A stretch of DNA of 64,000 nt from Oscheius tipulae (lineage: Eukaryota > Nematoda > Chromadorea > Rhabditida > Rhabditidae). Of this stretch, positions 1 to 13,603 are shown in pieces. Position 1 is the stretch's first letter; every line of letters starts with the position of its first letter. The DNA lies in NCBI GenBank assembly GCA_037178975.1, contig JASJZH010000006.1:3162001-3226000 (forward strand), in the 5' to 3' direction. The notes beneath the pieces were generated by a model, which saw nothing but the letters and a program-made list of their open reading frames with translations, had not been told where the DNA came from and made no database searches. A program made the position numbers and the translations under genes.

Positions 1-3000
1 CCGAACTGACGGAGCTATCAATGAAGCGCAGACCATCCACACACGGTTCGTAAGCAGTAGTAGGCTCATGCAACACCAATACTTTTGTACCAGAGGGATT
101 GCTGTTTTGTGGTGGAAACTCGGACAATTTGCCGGCTGGTTGGTCTTCCGGGTAGATGGAAGACAACCGGTGTAGAAGAATGACGATTATAATAGGAGCA
201 CGGAAAGCTGTCGCTCTGTGATGGCACCAACGAAGAGGCACTCGTTATTGCGGCGTTGCATAAGTAAGCGCCAGAGAGTGGATGCGCGAAAGGGCACGCA
301 ATGTTCTGCGAGATTTCTTGGGGGATCTCGGGCAAATGTCTTTTAGCATCTGTCCTGATAGTTTTATTGCCGTAGTCTTTTGTTATCATGCTGGTTTGAA
401 AGTTTTACCTACAATATGCTATCTAGTAAGAGTTAGTTCATATTTCCCTTTGACACCATTAGCATACCACCAAAAACAGGCCGAGTACTTCGAAGTCTCA
501 ACACTCAATCTTTTTAATTGTTACATACCTACCACTTTGTATTGGCTACATGACTTTATTAGATAATATGTTTTCCTCTAACTGGGGTACTACCTAGAAT
601 ATCAGCTTTGGCTACATTGTCTCTGGTTCATGTATTCTAACATGCTGGCTTTTACAAATGTCGCTATTATCAAGTAAAATAAGCAACGCTGATTCTCGAC
701 AGCTGTACATTCCTCTGCTGTCGTTTGAATAAAAGCATCAGCCCGCCTAAGAACGACATCGTCCAGACGCAAGCCTGCTAATCTTCGTAAACGCGCAATC
801 TGTCCCAGTTAATAGCAACAATTGCCGTTGAGTCAAGTCTCGCTTCAATAAATATTTAACTGGGCAGGTGACCAAGTCGGCCGAGAGCCAGCTAATTTGG
901 ACACTCTACACTCAGAATCAGTTTCTATGCGACGCCCAATAGTAATGACCATAGTCAACAATTTATGACTTTTCTGTCTAGGAAGACTCCTCATTATTTC
1001 AAGATGTTACTTCTTTATGCCACTAAAACAAGTTCCTCTTTCTTGCGAAACAGATTCAAAAGCTATGTGTCTAACTGCAGTCTAATAACTTCCGTAAGAG
1101 CAAACGTTTCACGCATGAATCCGCAACACCGCTTATCTAGTTTGGCTCTGTAAAGAAAGAAAGACTTCGCTGAGATCGTTAATTTTTCATGGCAAGGAGA
1201 AATTTTCACTAAACGAGGTGGAGCACGTCAAAAAACCTATATTTTTGCCTTAACATTTTATGACGTTTTGAGAGTATGAAAACGATAGAAAAAGAGCGAA
1301 AAGAAAAGGAGAAACCTCCTTATCTTAAAAACTAATTAACTGATTGAATCTCGGGAATTGAGGACGGCACTTACAAATATAATGAATCAGGATGGCTGGC
1401 AAATGGAATAGTAATTGAGAAGACAGGGGTGGAGAGAAAAGATTCCCGTATCCGCCATTTTGTCTTTTCATAATATGTGATTATTCTGTGGAGTATATAA
1501 GATGCGAGAGCGAGAATTGCTGCTCATGGAAAGTAAGAAAAAAGAACGACTTGCCTTATACTTGGCGAGTCGACCTGCAAAGCGATGCCACGCAGCATTG
1601 CCATGCATTGCATCCCGTGGTCAGGTAGGTCGAAATTGTCGCATGTCGAGCTCAGATAAGTCGCAGTAGATCAAATTAGCGTGAGCGCGAGCAGTTAAAG
1701 AAGGCAAGCGCCGCCGGGGGCGTGGCTTGCGCCGGTTATAGCAGAAAAGGTGCGCGGATTGTAACACGTTTGAGGCACTGATAACGCATCGATTCCACAC
1801 CTCAAAACGTCAAGTCTCTCATCAGATTTGCCAAGTTTCAGTGTCTCCGGAGATGAATTTATCGTTTTGTTTCAACTCCCTCACCAAATTCTAATAGCAA
1901 TCCCTCTGTGCACAGAAGCATGAACACAACACACAACTAAGTGCTTGACAGCGTGTATGGATCGGATGTTGGCCCGTTAACTTCATGTTCTCGGTCGACT
2001 AAAAGCCCCTTGACAATCTGGTCGTGAAGACAAAGGGGATCTTTTTCGATGTGGGTTCTATTGCGTCGTAAATTCAATGTTAATGAGAGCAATGCGAAGC
2101 ACATGGCCCTCTCCCTGTTACACTTCAGATTGAATGGTCTTTTACGAGGAAAGTGAATAAATCTTACCTTTGATGGCTTAAACATTGGCTGTGGTATTGT
2201 AGCCGCCTATTACGCATTGAACCCTGCCTAATCCATTCTGAACCGACTGTGTGAAGTGGGAAAGGAAATTATGAGTTGAGAAATCGGACAATTGTATAAC
2301 TTTGAAGGAAAACTGAAAGAATCCGCCAGAGCTAATTGACCGGCCGATTATTCAAAGGACCAAGCGGAGGATTAACGCACTTTAAGGCACTCCATTATAA
2401 TTGTCTTTGATTCTGGCAGAAGAATTGGCGTGGGAAATAGCTGAAGATTGGTACATTTCAAAAATAATCAAGCGCCAAGCTTCTACTAATGGTTTTGCAA
2501 CAAGGACACAAATATGCTAACCAGGTGTGTCAGAGCAATCTCCTCCTCTCCGTTCAGAAGTGTGTCACAAATTACTCAATGTTCGACTGACACCTGCCAA
2601 CTATGTTAGACTCTTTTGTTCGTCTTTAAACACTATTAGAGCGTCTAAAAATGGAGCTTCCTGGGAATTTGGGGGCATACACAGCGCCACAGATGTGTCC
2701 CATTTGTATAGTATTACCCTAAATTGGTGCCAAATCTGCTCAGAACTGAGATGAATCCAAAAGAAGGCGCGGGAACAATATCGGAACTACGTACAAACCA
2801 TAAATCTCTGAGTTGGTTTCTCCTGAGGGAGAAGGCAAATGAATTTCTTTTGTTCGCCTTTGCTCTCTCACATCCAGTCTCTGTCCAAAACGAGACTCTG
2901 CGCCTTAAAGAACACGCTGTAGTGATAATGACATTCGAAAACTTCGTTTGGCAACATACACTTAAGGAGTGTCTTCTGCGCCTCACGATAGCCTCTCGAT

Positions 3001-6000
3001 TGAGGTCCTTCTATAGATATGAGGGGGAGCAAGCTAAGAAGCTGAGGAGCTGGGCCAAACGAATGCAAATCGGGAAGCCAGAACTAGAGCCCAGATTTGA
3101 ATACACTTACCGCCGTTGTGCATGTGCTTAGTCAAAGATGGAAGCCTAATTAGGCACGACAACTTAACAAAGAAACTATCCATATGACAACAACTGAAAA
3201 ATGTCGTGGAAGTGCTAGTTTAACGAAAACTTCGTATACAAGCTCAGAGAATGTATTGATTTTCTCACCGGTAAGGACGGTTCCGAAGGAGGTTTTTCCT
3301 GCGACTCGGAATCCGAGTCTAACGTCCACATGTCATTCTAGAGGAAGGCAGGTGTGTCGAATTTACCACGTTAGCCACTTTGAACTACTAAATTGCTGGC
3401 GGTCTACATTGTTGAGTTCGCGCAATTACCTTTGTCCCGATGCTTTTGGCCAGACTTTTCCCAAAAAGCAGCAATTTAAGTTTTTCGGTTTGTGCCTTCT
3501 TGTGAAACTCCCTGTCAACAACGTTTTGTTTACTTTTGTCAAGCTTAACCGAGCAAACCAAAATCAGCTCCACCGATACTTCACGGTCTTTATTTCTCAT
3601 TTCTCCGAAACATACTGGCCTGTTCTTCTCTTAAGCAAAGTTTGTACGAAGCTACGTTTCTTAGTAAAGACGTTAGAAAATGTATAAAACTCTTTCCCTG
3701 TCTCTCATCCTTTTCGGCTGTGGATATCGACGACGCTTCAAAACAATGGTCTGATATTCATTGAGCTGTTTACGCGTGAATAGCAATTCATTTTCTTTGA
3801 ACATTATCGTGAGTGAGAGTGAGTCCCTCCTCGGTGTTCAGGTGTCAATGCCTCACAACAAAAAGATGACAAAGACGAACGACTGCTGATACTTTTGTCA
3901 ACGGGGTGATTGCCGGACAACAGCTGCCAATGGGAGAACGGAAGGAAGACAGCTCTGACACGCCAATGTGCAGGTCATTTTGTTTTAGTCTGATAAGAGT
4001 TAAAATAGAAGGAAATATTTTGAGCAGAAGATGCGCGCGGAGGTTCAAGTGGGAAAGTAGTAAAGCCTGCCCTTGCATTTAGTGCTGACGTGATTTCTTC
4101 TGACAGCCGACACCCTATCCGAGAAGTGGTGCACAAAAAGTCAAACTCTTCCAAACTTATTCATTAGGCAGAATAGGCTCAAAAACCGGAAAATTTCAAG
4201 TGTTTTTAGCCAGAAACTACTATGATGGATTGAATTCAAGTATTGTTGAAAAGAACACAATCTGATGGCATTGAGATGCAGTGGCGCGTATGTAGAGCAG
4301 CTGCGCAGAACCAGCAAAAATGGGTAGAAGGCAATCAAAAAGAGTACTCCTGGTATATTTTCCTTGTAAGATACAGCCAATTCTCTGATTGGCATAGTGG
4401 GTGTCCCACTCCAGCCAACAAAAAACACACACCAGACGCATTCGGTCGTGTGTTCCATCGTAATGAAATCTGCCTTGGAGGGCTAATTGACTTGTGTGGA
4501 ATACACGATCCGAACTTCTCTTTACATTGTTTTGTCCGAAAAAGTGCAAAAGTCTCCAAATGTTTGTTTAGAAGAGGATTGACGTGTCTAGGAAGGAGAA
4601 AGTCTAAAACGGAGGCCGGCAGGCCGACGCTTGCAATTCGTGTACTTCATCTCAACGTAATTTGTCGCATCCATAAAGAATAATCATGGACTTTTTATTG
4701 GAAATTGAGAGAGCGAGGAGTGTAGTAATGCGGTCCCAAATGCTATCAACGGAAAAGGACCGAGAGCCAGCTCAATACTACCTACAAGTCCGAAAAATAT
4801 GGCACACTGAAACAAAATCAGAGAATAGCATCTCCACATGAAATCATTTTTCGGGGGTTACCGCGATGTGAATAGTTGATGAAAGGTCAGGAGCAAATGC
4901 TTTGATTAATGAAAGCCTGGCTAATGAATGGACCAGATCTAACCTATCCTGCCGTTTACGTCACGTGAAAAAGCAAACAAATAGGCACTCAGGTTACCAA
5001 AGTGCACACTTAATTTTAGACAATAGACTTATTAGCTGTGGGTACAGCCTTCTCACTTCAATCTTTCATGGCATCAGAGTGGCGTTCCAAGAGGGAGAGC
5101 AAGACGTTTGACATGGCATCCTAATTCGACATTTTTATAACCCTTTCCCGAGGGAGTCATTTCAGCCTGGCGGTCAGGCGTCGTTCTAAAGCAGAACTGC
5201 CCTTGGCCACTATCAGAAGTTTACGACACCACTCATAATAATAGTTTCCCTTGGAAGTATCAATTATACTGTCCCCAAAATTGTTTTGCCATGGGCTTTT
5301 TGCTGTGTGTGTCTCGTGTAAGCCATTCTACTTCTTGGGAGCGTGAACACTAATTATGTAAATAATGTCTACGAGGGCCTCTCGACTTCATTCAGCAAAA
5401 CACGAAATTGAGGCAGGATTAATGGGTAATGAACTTGTCCCTTTTTGTAGTCAGTCGGAAGGAAACTGCAAAGTACGCATGTCGATGACCAAAACAGGCC
5501 GTTACAAAAACGATCTGATATTAATATCTGAGTTACACAAGACTTTTTACAGTTTCCGAGAAAAATCGCCTTGTTGACAGAAATGGTGCCCGTTTTGCCA
5601 TCTGGGGCTAATTGCATGTGAAAGAGGATCCTACTGATTTCCGGAGCTATTTTGTTCATCGGCATGTCAAAATCTGGACCAGATTACCACAAAATGACCG
5701 AAGAATCGAAACGGTTAGAAACAGATGGTTTATAAGAAAGATTTCTTTAAAACAGAGTTCTAAGCTGCACTTTGAAGCAAATGGACCAATCCGTCCATCT
5801 ACCTAGACAGACCCGACCCACCGCTTTCTGACATGTTTTTGACACCCGTAGTTTGAATTTTGACACCCGACTGAAAGGTATGTGAAAATCTTTTTTTTGA
5901 AGGCGCTTTTCCGCCCCGTACGCTCAAATACAACAACTACGAAGAGGTCATTTGTGGCACACTCCTTGACGACAGCCATGATTTCTCTTTCGGCATTACC

Positions 6001-6290
6001 AACGGTTACAAGTTTCCGCGGCCTAGCTCAGGCTCTCTCACGCTGCCACCGGGCTCAATAAAAGAGAAGAGGGCAACGGGAGCGCCGGCTAGAGTTACCT
6101 TTGTGTATGTGTGCATCAATTTCACGTGATTGCTTCACTTAACAACTCATTGTTAGTGATTCAGGAGGAGGTCGCGCCTGAAGAGCGCAATCAGACCAAA
6201 CGTCGCACTTTTCCTAACGTGCATTAGCTGTCGCTTTGCTTCATTGGATACGAACGGAAGAAAATATTTGTGGCCAAGATAGAAACTCAC
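1..6290. other. Gene-poor stretch; only weak exon candidates
   Basis: I see no recognisable protein here. Open frames up to about 167 codons exist (for example 3184-3687 on the plus strand), but their translations resemble no family and that length is expected by chance in this much DNA. Two weak minus-strand exon candidates are noted. One is a 21-nt piece at 2168-2188 between a cag acceptor and a gtaaga donor (reads PMFKPSK). The other is an open stretch against the left edge below about 142, after a caaaacag acceptor; in different frames it reads either to a stop at 66-68 or open to the edge. Either could belong to the gene with an exon at 6291-6592, but nothing proves it. Confidence 0.4.
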
Positions 6291-6592
6291 CCCATATACT
6301 GGGATCGGAAATGAGTAGCCCGGCTGTCGATATAGTCGTCTTCGTGGGTCAGGAACAGGAATAGATGCCCCTCGTGGCTTGAGACCACCGTTTGTGAAAG
6401 GGATCGACTCCTTGACGCAATCAAGAGGTGCCGGAGGAGGGACAGGAGGTTGAGTTCCTCCCAGATGGTTGTTGTTAAGAGTGGCTAGAGACTGGGTAGT
6501 TGGGATTTGACACTTGGTCTTTGTCGGGGGGAACTGTGCTGAGGTGCTCGACGACAGGGACATAGGGGACCATGGGCCCACTAGCGCCACAT
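6291..6592 (-). CDS. Internal exon of an unidentified proline-rich protein (partial)
   Basis: A minus-strand exon of about 302 nt runs from a ttattcag acceptor to a consensus gtgagt donor. It encodes about 100 residues rich in Pro, Ser and Thr, including PPVPPPAPL, a basic patch PDPRRRLYRQ and an ending PIPVYG. The composition looks like a disordered linker and I recognise no domain. It has no good start codon and begins in split-codon phase, so further exons must lie at higher coordinates; the gene would then have introns of kilobases, unlike most others here. The strong splice sites plus biased composition make it a likely real exon, but the parent gene is unknown. Confidence 0.4.
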
Positions 6593-9500
6593 CTGAATAA
6601 TGAGCAGCTGTTTGACAGAATTGAAGATGTCAAAAAGAGTAAGATTGTTTGTAAAGGGAGCAATTAACAAGGTAAACCGTGAGAAATAATAACAGTCAGC
6701 AGAGCGGGGAATTTGAGTTTGAAGGAGAAATGGGCGGGGCCTTCTCGCCAGGGGGCGAATAAATCAGGCCAACTGAACGCAACAGAGATGTCTGTTCCCT
6801 AAAGCCGTTTATAAAATTTCGTTGTTGGATCCCTCTACTTGTTTACTATTCATAGAACTATGTGATTTTGTTGTATGTAATCATTTTTGTGCAAAACTAG
6901 CTTTCATCGCGTCTTTGCTTCTGTCTCAATCTTATGAATAGATTTATTTGGGAGTCAGAAACATATCCTTTTTTAACTAGTAGATGGTTTTGCGGTTCTT
7001 TCACAAGTTTCTCGATTGATCCGGAAATGCCTGTATCCTTTCAAAAACACCTCAGCGAAAGTTCAATCTCGTCTTTAGGTTGATAATTACTTCCAGGTTC
7101 CCATAGCACTTGAAATCGACTCAGTCACCGTGAAAAGGGACCAAGCAGAAAATGGACATTTAAAAGAAGGCGATGGTCCGAAAGCAAACTTATTTGATTT
7201 CTAGGTACTATTTTCACGGAAAACACAACCTTGGAAATCTTTGGAAATTGCTCATCAAATTGAAAACCAGCATGTAACCGCCGCCCATAAAGTTTTTGGA
7301 AGGGGACTACCGCTCAAGGGCCACCCTCTCTGAGAATTAGGAAAAAGGCGGTCAAGCAAAAAATAAAAACTTCCGGAAGCTGAGGCAAAGAACCAGTGGC
7401 AAATAGTCAACATACAGCTTCATCGTTAATACTACTGCAAAACAAATTTCTTCAGAATAGCGCAGAAACCAAGAAAAAGTAAAGGAAGAGCAAAATGTCC
7501 AGGTCAAAGAGTAGTGCGCAAATTGTGTACGAACGCGCAGCCAAGCACATCAAAACAAGGATCGTCCATTAACTGACGAAAGAGAGTATCCTAGAGGAAA
7601 AGGTATGTAAATGAACTGATTATGGGCAGCAAAGCTTGCATCACGTCAGCCTTACTCGAGATGATGTATTACAAATTTCGTGATGACATTTGCGCTGGCT
7701 GTGCTTGCTGTCTGAAGAAAATTTGTGTTGACAGCAACCTTGTTTTCTAATAGCTTTAAAAAGTAAACGGAGACAAGAGCAAAATCATGGTTGAAGCAGG
7801 GAAGTGATAACGCAGACCTCTCAAAATTTACGCACGCCGAACTACTCGGACTTTCCAAAAACTTTCGTGTAGGACAAGTGTTCATTTGGGCAAATATGAG
7901 TGTCTCCCGAATAATGGCAGTTGAGCATTGTTCCAATGCGCCGATGCCCCAGGGAGCCATCGCTTCTCCAGATTAGAGGTCAACTGTCAAGCTGAGGAGC
8001 AGTTCGTGCCCGTTGAACATGTTTTCGCATTTGTCTCAGAAACGCTGTTTTTGCGTTACACACGCGAACGAAGCATCTGAGCTGGTGAAATAAGCGTTAA
8101 CATGGATCGGTTATGATGAAACATTGAATTGACGAGGATGAACGGCCCGTGCGTGTTCGCAAGCATAATAACGGCTACGGTTGAATGATTGTGTTGGGAA
8201 AATGAAACGTTCCAAAAACCGATGCACAAAATGATTTCTCTCGCAGTATGATCGTCGAAGGGCAAAGGATGAGTCGGGCTATAAAGTTTAAAAGATAAGC
8301 ACCAAGAGCATTTAAAATGTGCATTCAGAACAAACTCGGCAAAAAGTAAATTTTAGACACACCTTGATGACTGCCAACGTGTTCTGCAAAAGCAAATGAA
8401 ATTCGATTTTTTGTTGTCTGGGTAGAAAGGATAGGCAGACACGTTCGCTAACTGTAAGCAACACAATTATCTGCATCGTTTGTCCCCAGGGTATCTGTGA
8501 CGTCTAGCTTTGAGGATAACTGTAAAAATGTTTGGTTTCTATAACGGTAGTACTGTTCCTGGTGTTACAATTCAGTCCGGTCAAATTGTTGCTTTCCCAC
8601 CATGATTATTCACACCTTTTCAAGTTCCGGCTTCCGCTACCGTAATCCGACCCATACACGAAATCTCGTCACAGCAAATAAGCACATGCAAATCATTGCA
8701 TCTCCGATTTCCGTTATTTTACAAATGTTTGTTTTCCAGAGACACAATGACCGTTTGACATGAACGGACTTACCTTAGCAGGACTCGGGCGCCACGGGCC
8801 GTTGAAGTCGCCCTGAAAACTCTTGCTTGAAGACAGGATAAAGAGGTGATGTTGAACATGAACCCATAAAACATAGGGCATGATTTGAGTGCTATACGCG
8901 TTTCGGTCCAAGGCATCATGGAGAGGAGGAAATGAGTCTGAGAGGCGTGTAGATAAGACGGTGCCTTCTTGATTAAGAGGCTCTCTCAATTAAACAGGAC
9001 AAGGCTGTGAATCCAGTGGACAAAGAAGCAGAGTGGCTCTGAATCTGTCATCTCTCACGATTTGTCTTGCCAGAGAGAGCTATGGAACATCATTCAAAAT
9101 ACCACGCCAAGCCAAATTGGCTATCCGTTTTTGGGTTCATGACAAGGGTCAACCAGTGTATCGCTACAAGATTTGGATGTCAAAGTACTCGAGTCGCAAT
9201 ATTTTATCTCACTGTTATCGATGATCATCTGAAAGTCTGGTTGAAATCAGGAAGATGCCTTTCAAGGGACGTTTAGAATACAACTGTGCACCGGATTTGA
9301 ACGCATGTAGTTGAGCTTTTTGGGGAGAAAGGTTTTATACTTTATCTCATTGTGTCATCTAATTATGTAAAAGATAAGATAGAAGTGAATATAAATAAAA
9401 AGTTCTGCTTCTACTAAACTAAAAAACGGCCTGGAACGCCGCTGGACAGTGTTATGATACATGTGTTCAAGTGGTTCATGCAATTTGGGTTCATTGACGG

Positions 9501-12284
9501 ATGTCACTAGCCTCGATGACAGCTTAAAAAACTTGGATATGGAGCGGCTAGGCTAGAGTAACTATGTTCAAAGAGAAAGTTCTCGGTCCGTTCGGCATGC
9601 GTCCACACCTCATAAAAGCGGGGAGGGTGTGTATGATTTACACTCAAATGCTAAACAAAAAGTAAGCAGCAAAAGATTTGAGACTTGATAACGAGCCGGC
9701 TATACTCATTATTCGTGAAACCAAATGTCATACACCAGCCCTGATGCAAATGTTGTCGTTCAAAACAGTTAAGAGCTCACATAACTTCTAGGGTTATACC
9801 AGAAGAAGATAAGTTACGGTAGCTAATGTATTCTGAGATGGCAAGGGATCTGCTCACGTTCGGGGCTAAAAGACTCATTCGCGGGGTCATTTCAAAATGG
9901 AACGAGAAGAGTGACTCAAAAGCCTAAATGGGTTCCTAAGTAGGTCTTCCTCGAAATTTTTGTGACTAAAAGGGACAGCTCATTAATAGTTGGACCAAAG
10001 TGTCTCGGATAAGACCAATAAATTGAAGAAGGTTTTGTGGTCAAGACATAACATGACGGCACTTCCGCGCGGAGGTCGGGTCTAATCTTTCCTTCCATAA
10101 TTAAGAGAACACGGGTGTGCGCCGGTTATGCAGCCATTACTCAAAACGCACTTGAAACGCGGCCCGATGGCTAAGAAGCGCAACCATGGGAAAGCCGAAG
10201 ACACTGGAGCCGAAAAAACTGTTAAGCACAATGAACTCTGTAAGAGCTTACGCCTCCTTCTTAGCCTTTCTTGAACTAGACAATTTGCAGAGGTCGTAGT
10301 GTCGTGAACCCAGTGGGAGAACGACAAAAAGCACTACGCCGAATAAGGGTTAGCCCAATAATAGGAAGCCAAATGTGGAGGCTTAAAAATCTATGTTTGA
10401 GTTCCGCCAATATCCGTGAGAAACGGCCAAAAAGGAGACTGAGCAAGTGAAAAGGATAGTTTGTTGACAATGAGGAGGTCGGTCACCTATGAATTACTAA
10501 TTACAATGGTACAGGGATAGAATTACTAGAGCAACGGTGAGAATTCCCAAATAGTGCATTGGCTCGAGGGGAACGCAGAGAATTTACAACACGAAATTCG
10601 AGCCGTAAGCGAGACCAAACTGCGAGACAAAACGAATGGCCACGTTTTTCTAAGGCTGTCAACTGCTCATTAGTCATAGAAATTCGAGAGTTTCCTGCTC
10701 GAGACACTTTTTTAAATCTTCCCGATATCCCCAGACATTGCAATACATACAACGACAAGGTTAAACGTGGAAACTGATGAGCTGATGTTTGTATCCTCTG
10801 CCTAATATTGGAATTTAAGTCATGGGGGACAAAAGACGACACATACGGTACGGTTAAGAGCATAAGCTTAAACTCACAGATGTTCCACTGGCGGTCGGTT
10901 GGAGACTTCTTGTCTGGAGCAAGGTAGCCGATTGATTCTGAAACTAGGTGGAAGCTTCAAATTGGAAGAGCTTTCTAGCGCAACCCCTTGAATTATAGGA
11001 TGCGAGACAACTGCGCAAAATACAATTAAGCACCGGTAATGGACAGAATGGAAGAAGAGAGAAGAAGAAGGAGATAGAGCCGAAGGGATACGACACACAT
11101 TACGACGCATCAATTCGTCTCTCTGATTTCAGTTTTTGGAAGCTCTCATGCTTTCGGACAAACGGCACAGGCGCCTAGAAACCTAGACATTCTAACGTCG
11201 CCTTTATTGAGAAAATAGGCGAAAATTGTACACTGAGATAGGAATTCATTGCACAATGCTGCTTTTGGGAAAGTGGGGCCTCCTAAAATGATAGATTAGT
11301 AGAGAAAAGATGCTCGCGTGGCCGTTAGATATGCATGAAATAGCAACGCTCCCTTCTTGAGCTGAGTCCACGTTGGAACAATGGTGTTCCAAACCCAACT
11401 TTGGCTGAAACGACTCCAAATTTTAGTAGGACACAAAATTCTCAGTCTTCGGGAAAATGTACACTCGTGATAAGTGCTAAATATGAGAAGACGTGCTGCG
11501 TGGCGTGACTGTTGAAAGGCACCTGAGAAGAGAAGCAAATGACCGGCGACCAGTGTCATATTTCGTCGTGGCACCAAATGCCAAAGTCGTGGTATTTTTG
11601 TGCAACTTAAAGTGAAAAAGATTGTTGATGTCCATTCCATCTTTGTTTGTAGTTATCAGTATCGGAGATCTCCTTCGTCCATGCTTCTTATCAATTGTTT
11701 TTCTAGAAAATATTCTTCAAGAAGATGTCTGGATATCACATTTCGTCGCCTTACATCTGCAACATATGCCTCCTGTATCGATGGGACTGCGAGGCGGAAA
11801 ACAATAAAATGTTTATCTCAATGAATACAACTATTTTTCATTATTGATGCGGACGATACTGAATGGTAATGCGAAGTGCTGTAAAAGTCTCAGTTGTCCA
11901 TACTTACAACTTTGGTAACCGGATGTCAACATTTGAGATAAGTGAATCTACTTGAAGTGAATCGTACATTTTTGTCATGCTGCTCTTTGTTTAGACTAGT
12001 CATTCACGATTACGGTACCGTTGTGCAGTTTTTATTGATAAAGATCAATTGTGGTCTGTTGAATTCAGTCTCTGAATACTAGAAAGTTGTATCAAATGAG
12101 TAGAAGCACTGTACATTTAGGTCAGATTGTGTTACGTTGGTTGAACCCCCATTCTGGTTCGTTTCGATTACAGCTGAGAACATTAGCTGGAAAAGTACAT
12201 CCAATAATACTGGTTGATCGATGGCTGTCCTGTGATTTGTGGCTCGAGAATGAGAGCCCCCGCTTCTACCATAACCTGAACCAG
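6593..12284. other. Long non-coding stretch with one small exon candidate
   Basis: Apart from the 39-nt exon candidate at 8774-8812, I find no splice-bounded coding segment or known protein signature on either strand. Frames of 60-120 codons occur but look random. Upstream regulatory DNA of the homeobox gene that follows would be expected in the right part of this stretch. Confidence 0.4.
8774..8812 (-). CDS. Candidate 39-nt exon (partial gene)
   Basis: On the minus strand a gagttttcag acceptor is followed by exactly 39 nt, open in phase 0 (GDFNGPWRPSPAK), then a consensus gtaagt donor. Both splice sites are strong and the piece is rich in Pro and Trp. It may be an upstream exon of the gene with the 6291-6592 exon, but direct joining gives the wrong phase, so another exon would be needed between them. 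It could also be a chance pairing of signals. Confidence 0.25.
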
Positions 12285-13321
12285 ATGGCTATGGCGAGCG
12301 GCGGCTGGCAACATCAAGCTCCCAAGGATCTAGAACACGGTTTGTTTCAGTTTGTTCCTTCTTTAATCTAACGTATGTCTTTTTTTATATGTACTCACCA
12401 TCTTTGTGGTAGTTTTTATAGTATCTTCATTTTGACGTCAACCTCAAACTAACTTTTAAAACTTGATATGTGTTCAATTCTGTTTTCAGACCCTTCAAAC
12501 GTGAAGAGGCGATTCCGTACAAATTTCACAGAAGCTCAGTCAGTTTTTCTAGAGGATTCATTCCAAGAATCACATTACCCGGATCAAGCGGCTAAGAGAG
12601 AAATGGCAAGGATGTTGGATTTGCCTGAGGATAGAATCACCGTGAGTAAAATCCACCTTCTGCTTATACTGATATGTTTGAATGTGAACTATTTGCTCAT
12701 TCGTAGATATATGAGCGGTATGCATTACTCTTTGTCCAAATGAACCATATGCAAATGATTTCGGCCTAAAATGTAGGCTAATAAGCAATAGAAACCATGT
12801 ATTACTTCCGTAGCTAAACTATTGTTCTTAACAATGACCGATATTAACCGAATGCTAACACATGTGCTAGCTACGGTATACGAGCCAGATGTCGGCGGTA
12901 GCTGCTTTTTACAGCCGGAAATGAGGCCGGCTGACAGTGACAAACTGTATCTGTTCAAGACTACTATTTCCAGGTTTGGTTCCAAAACAGAAGAGCTAAG
13001 TGGAGGAGAAAGGAAATGCGTGACAAGGTGGGTTTCTTTTGTAATTTCTAAAGATGACTCCATTGGTTCAAGATACTAAGTTCTGCCCCCAATTTTGTTA
13101 GTTTCACGTTCAACTTTTGCTTTGATGTTTTCACAATAAGTTTTAAGGAAAAATGCAAAGGAGACCAACCGTCTTCGTACCCCATTCAACCCTATTATGA
13201 TGGTAACTATTCGTTCGAGCCAACTGCCACTCAACCGCACTATTTTCCGTGTCCCCAGCTCCCTCCCCAACAGCCTTCTTGCTGCCAATTGTACCCCTTA
13301 CCAGAACATACCCACCAGTGA
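12285..13321 (+). CDS. Paired-like (Q50) homeodomain transcription factor
   Basis: Four exons: 12285-12339, 12490-12641, 12974-13027 and 13148-13321, giving about 144 residues. The homeodomain begins at RRFRTNFTEAQ, contains HYPD in the region typical of paired-like proteins, and ends with WFQNRRAKWRRKE in the recognition helix. Gln at homeodomain position 50 places it with the Q50 paired-like group rather than the Otx/Gsc K50 group. An intron falls between homeodomain residues 46 and 47, a position shared by many paired-like genes. The C-terminal exon is rich in Tyr, Pro, Gln and Cys. It should act in the nucleus as a sequence-specific DNA-binding regulator. I could not decide the subfamily (unc-4, Vsx/ceh-10 and others were considered). 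The frame is open upstream to 12087, so the start may be earlier. The protein is short for the class. Confidence 0.88.
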
Positions 13322-13603
13322 AAGGAACAAGAAATGAGATTTTTTTTTGCAAATTAATGAGTGACTATTTGATGCTAGTTGCAATCCCTGTTTTTAAATG
13401 AATTGTTGTGCAATGTGGACGTGTGAGCTAAAAAATTTATTGGTTCTTTGACGTTCAAGGAGCAATTAGAGATCACGAAGAGATGCTAAGATTTTTGGCA
13501 ATAGCGTTTGGAATTTATCACAAAATAATACCGGCAACTGAAACATGCGCTGTGATAACTCCATGACACACAAGTGTTTAAGTAGTGTTCGTTGAACTTC
13601 TTC

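Noticed and set aside
3184-3687. 167-codon open frame on the plus strand
   Set aside because: No family resemblance and no splice partners; frames of this length are expected by chance in 64 kb read in six frames.
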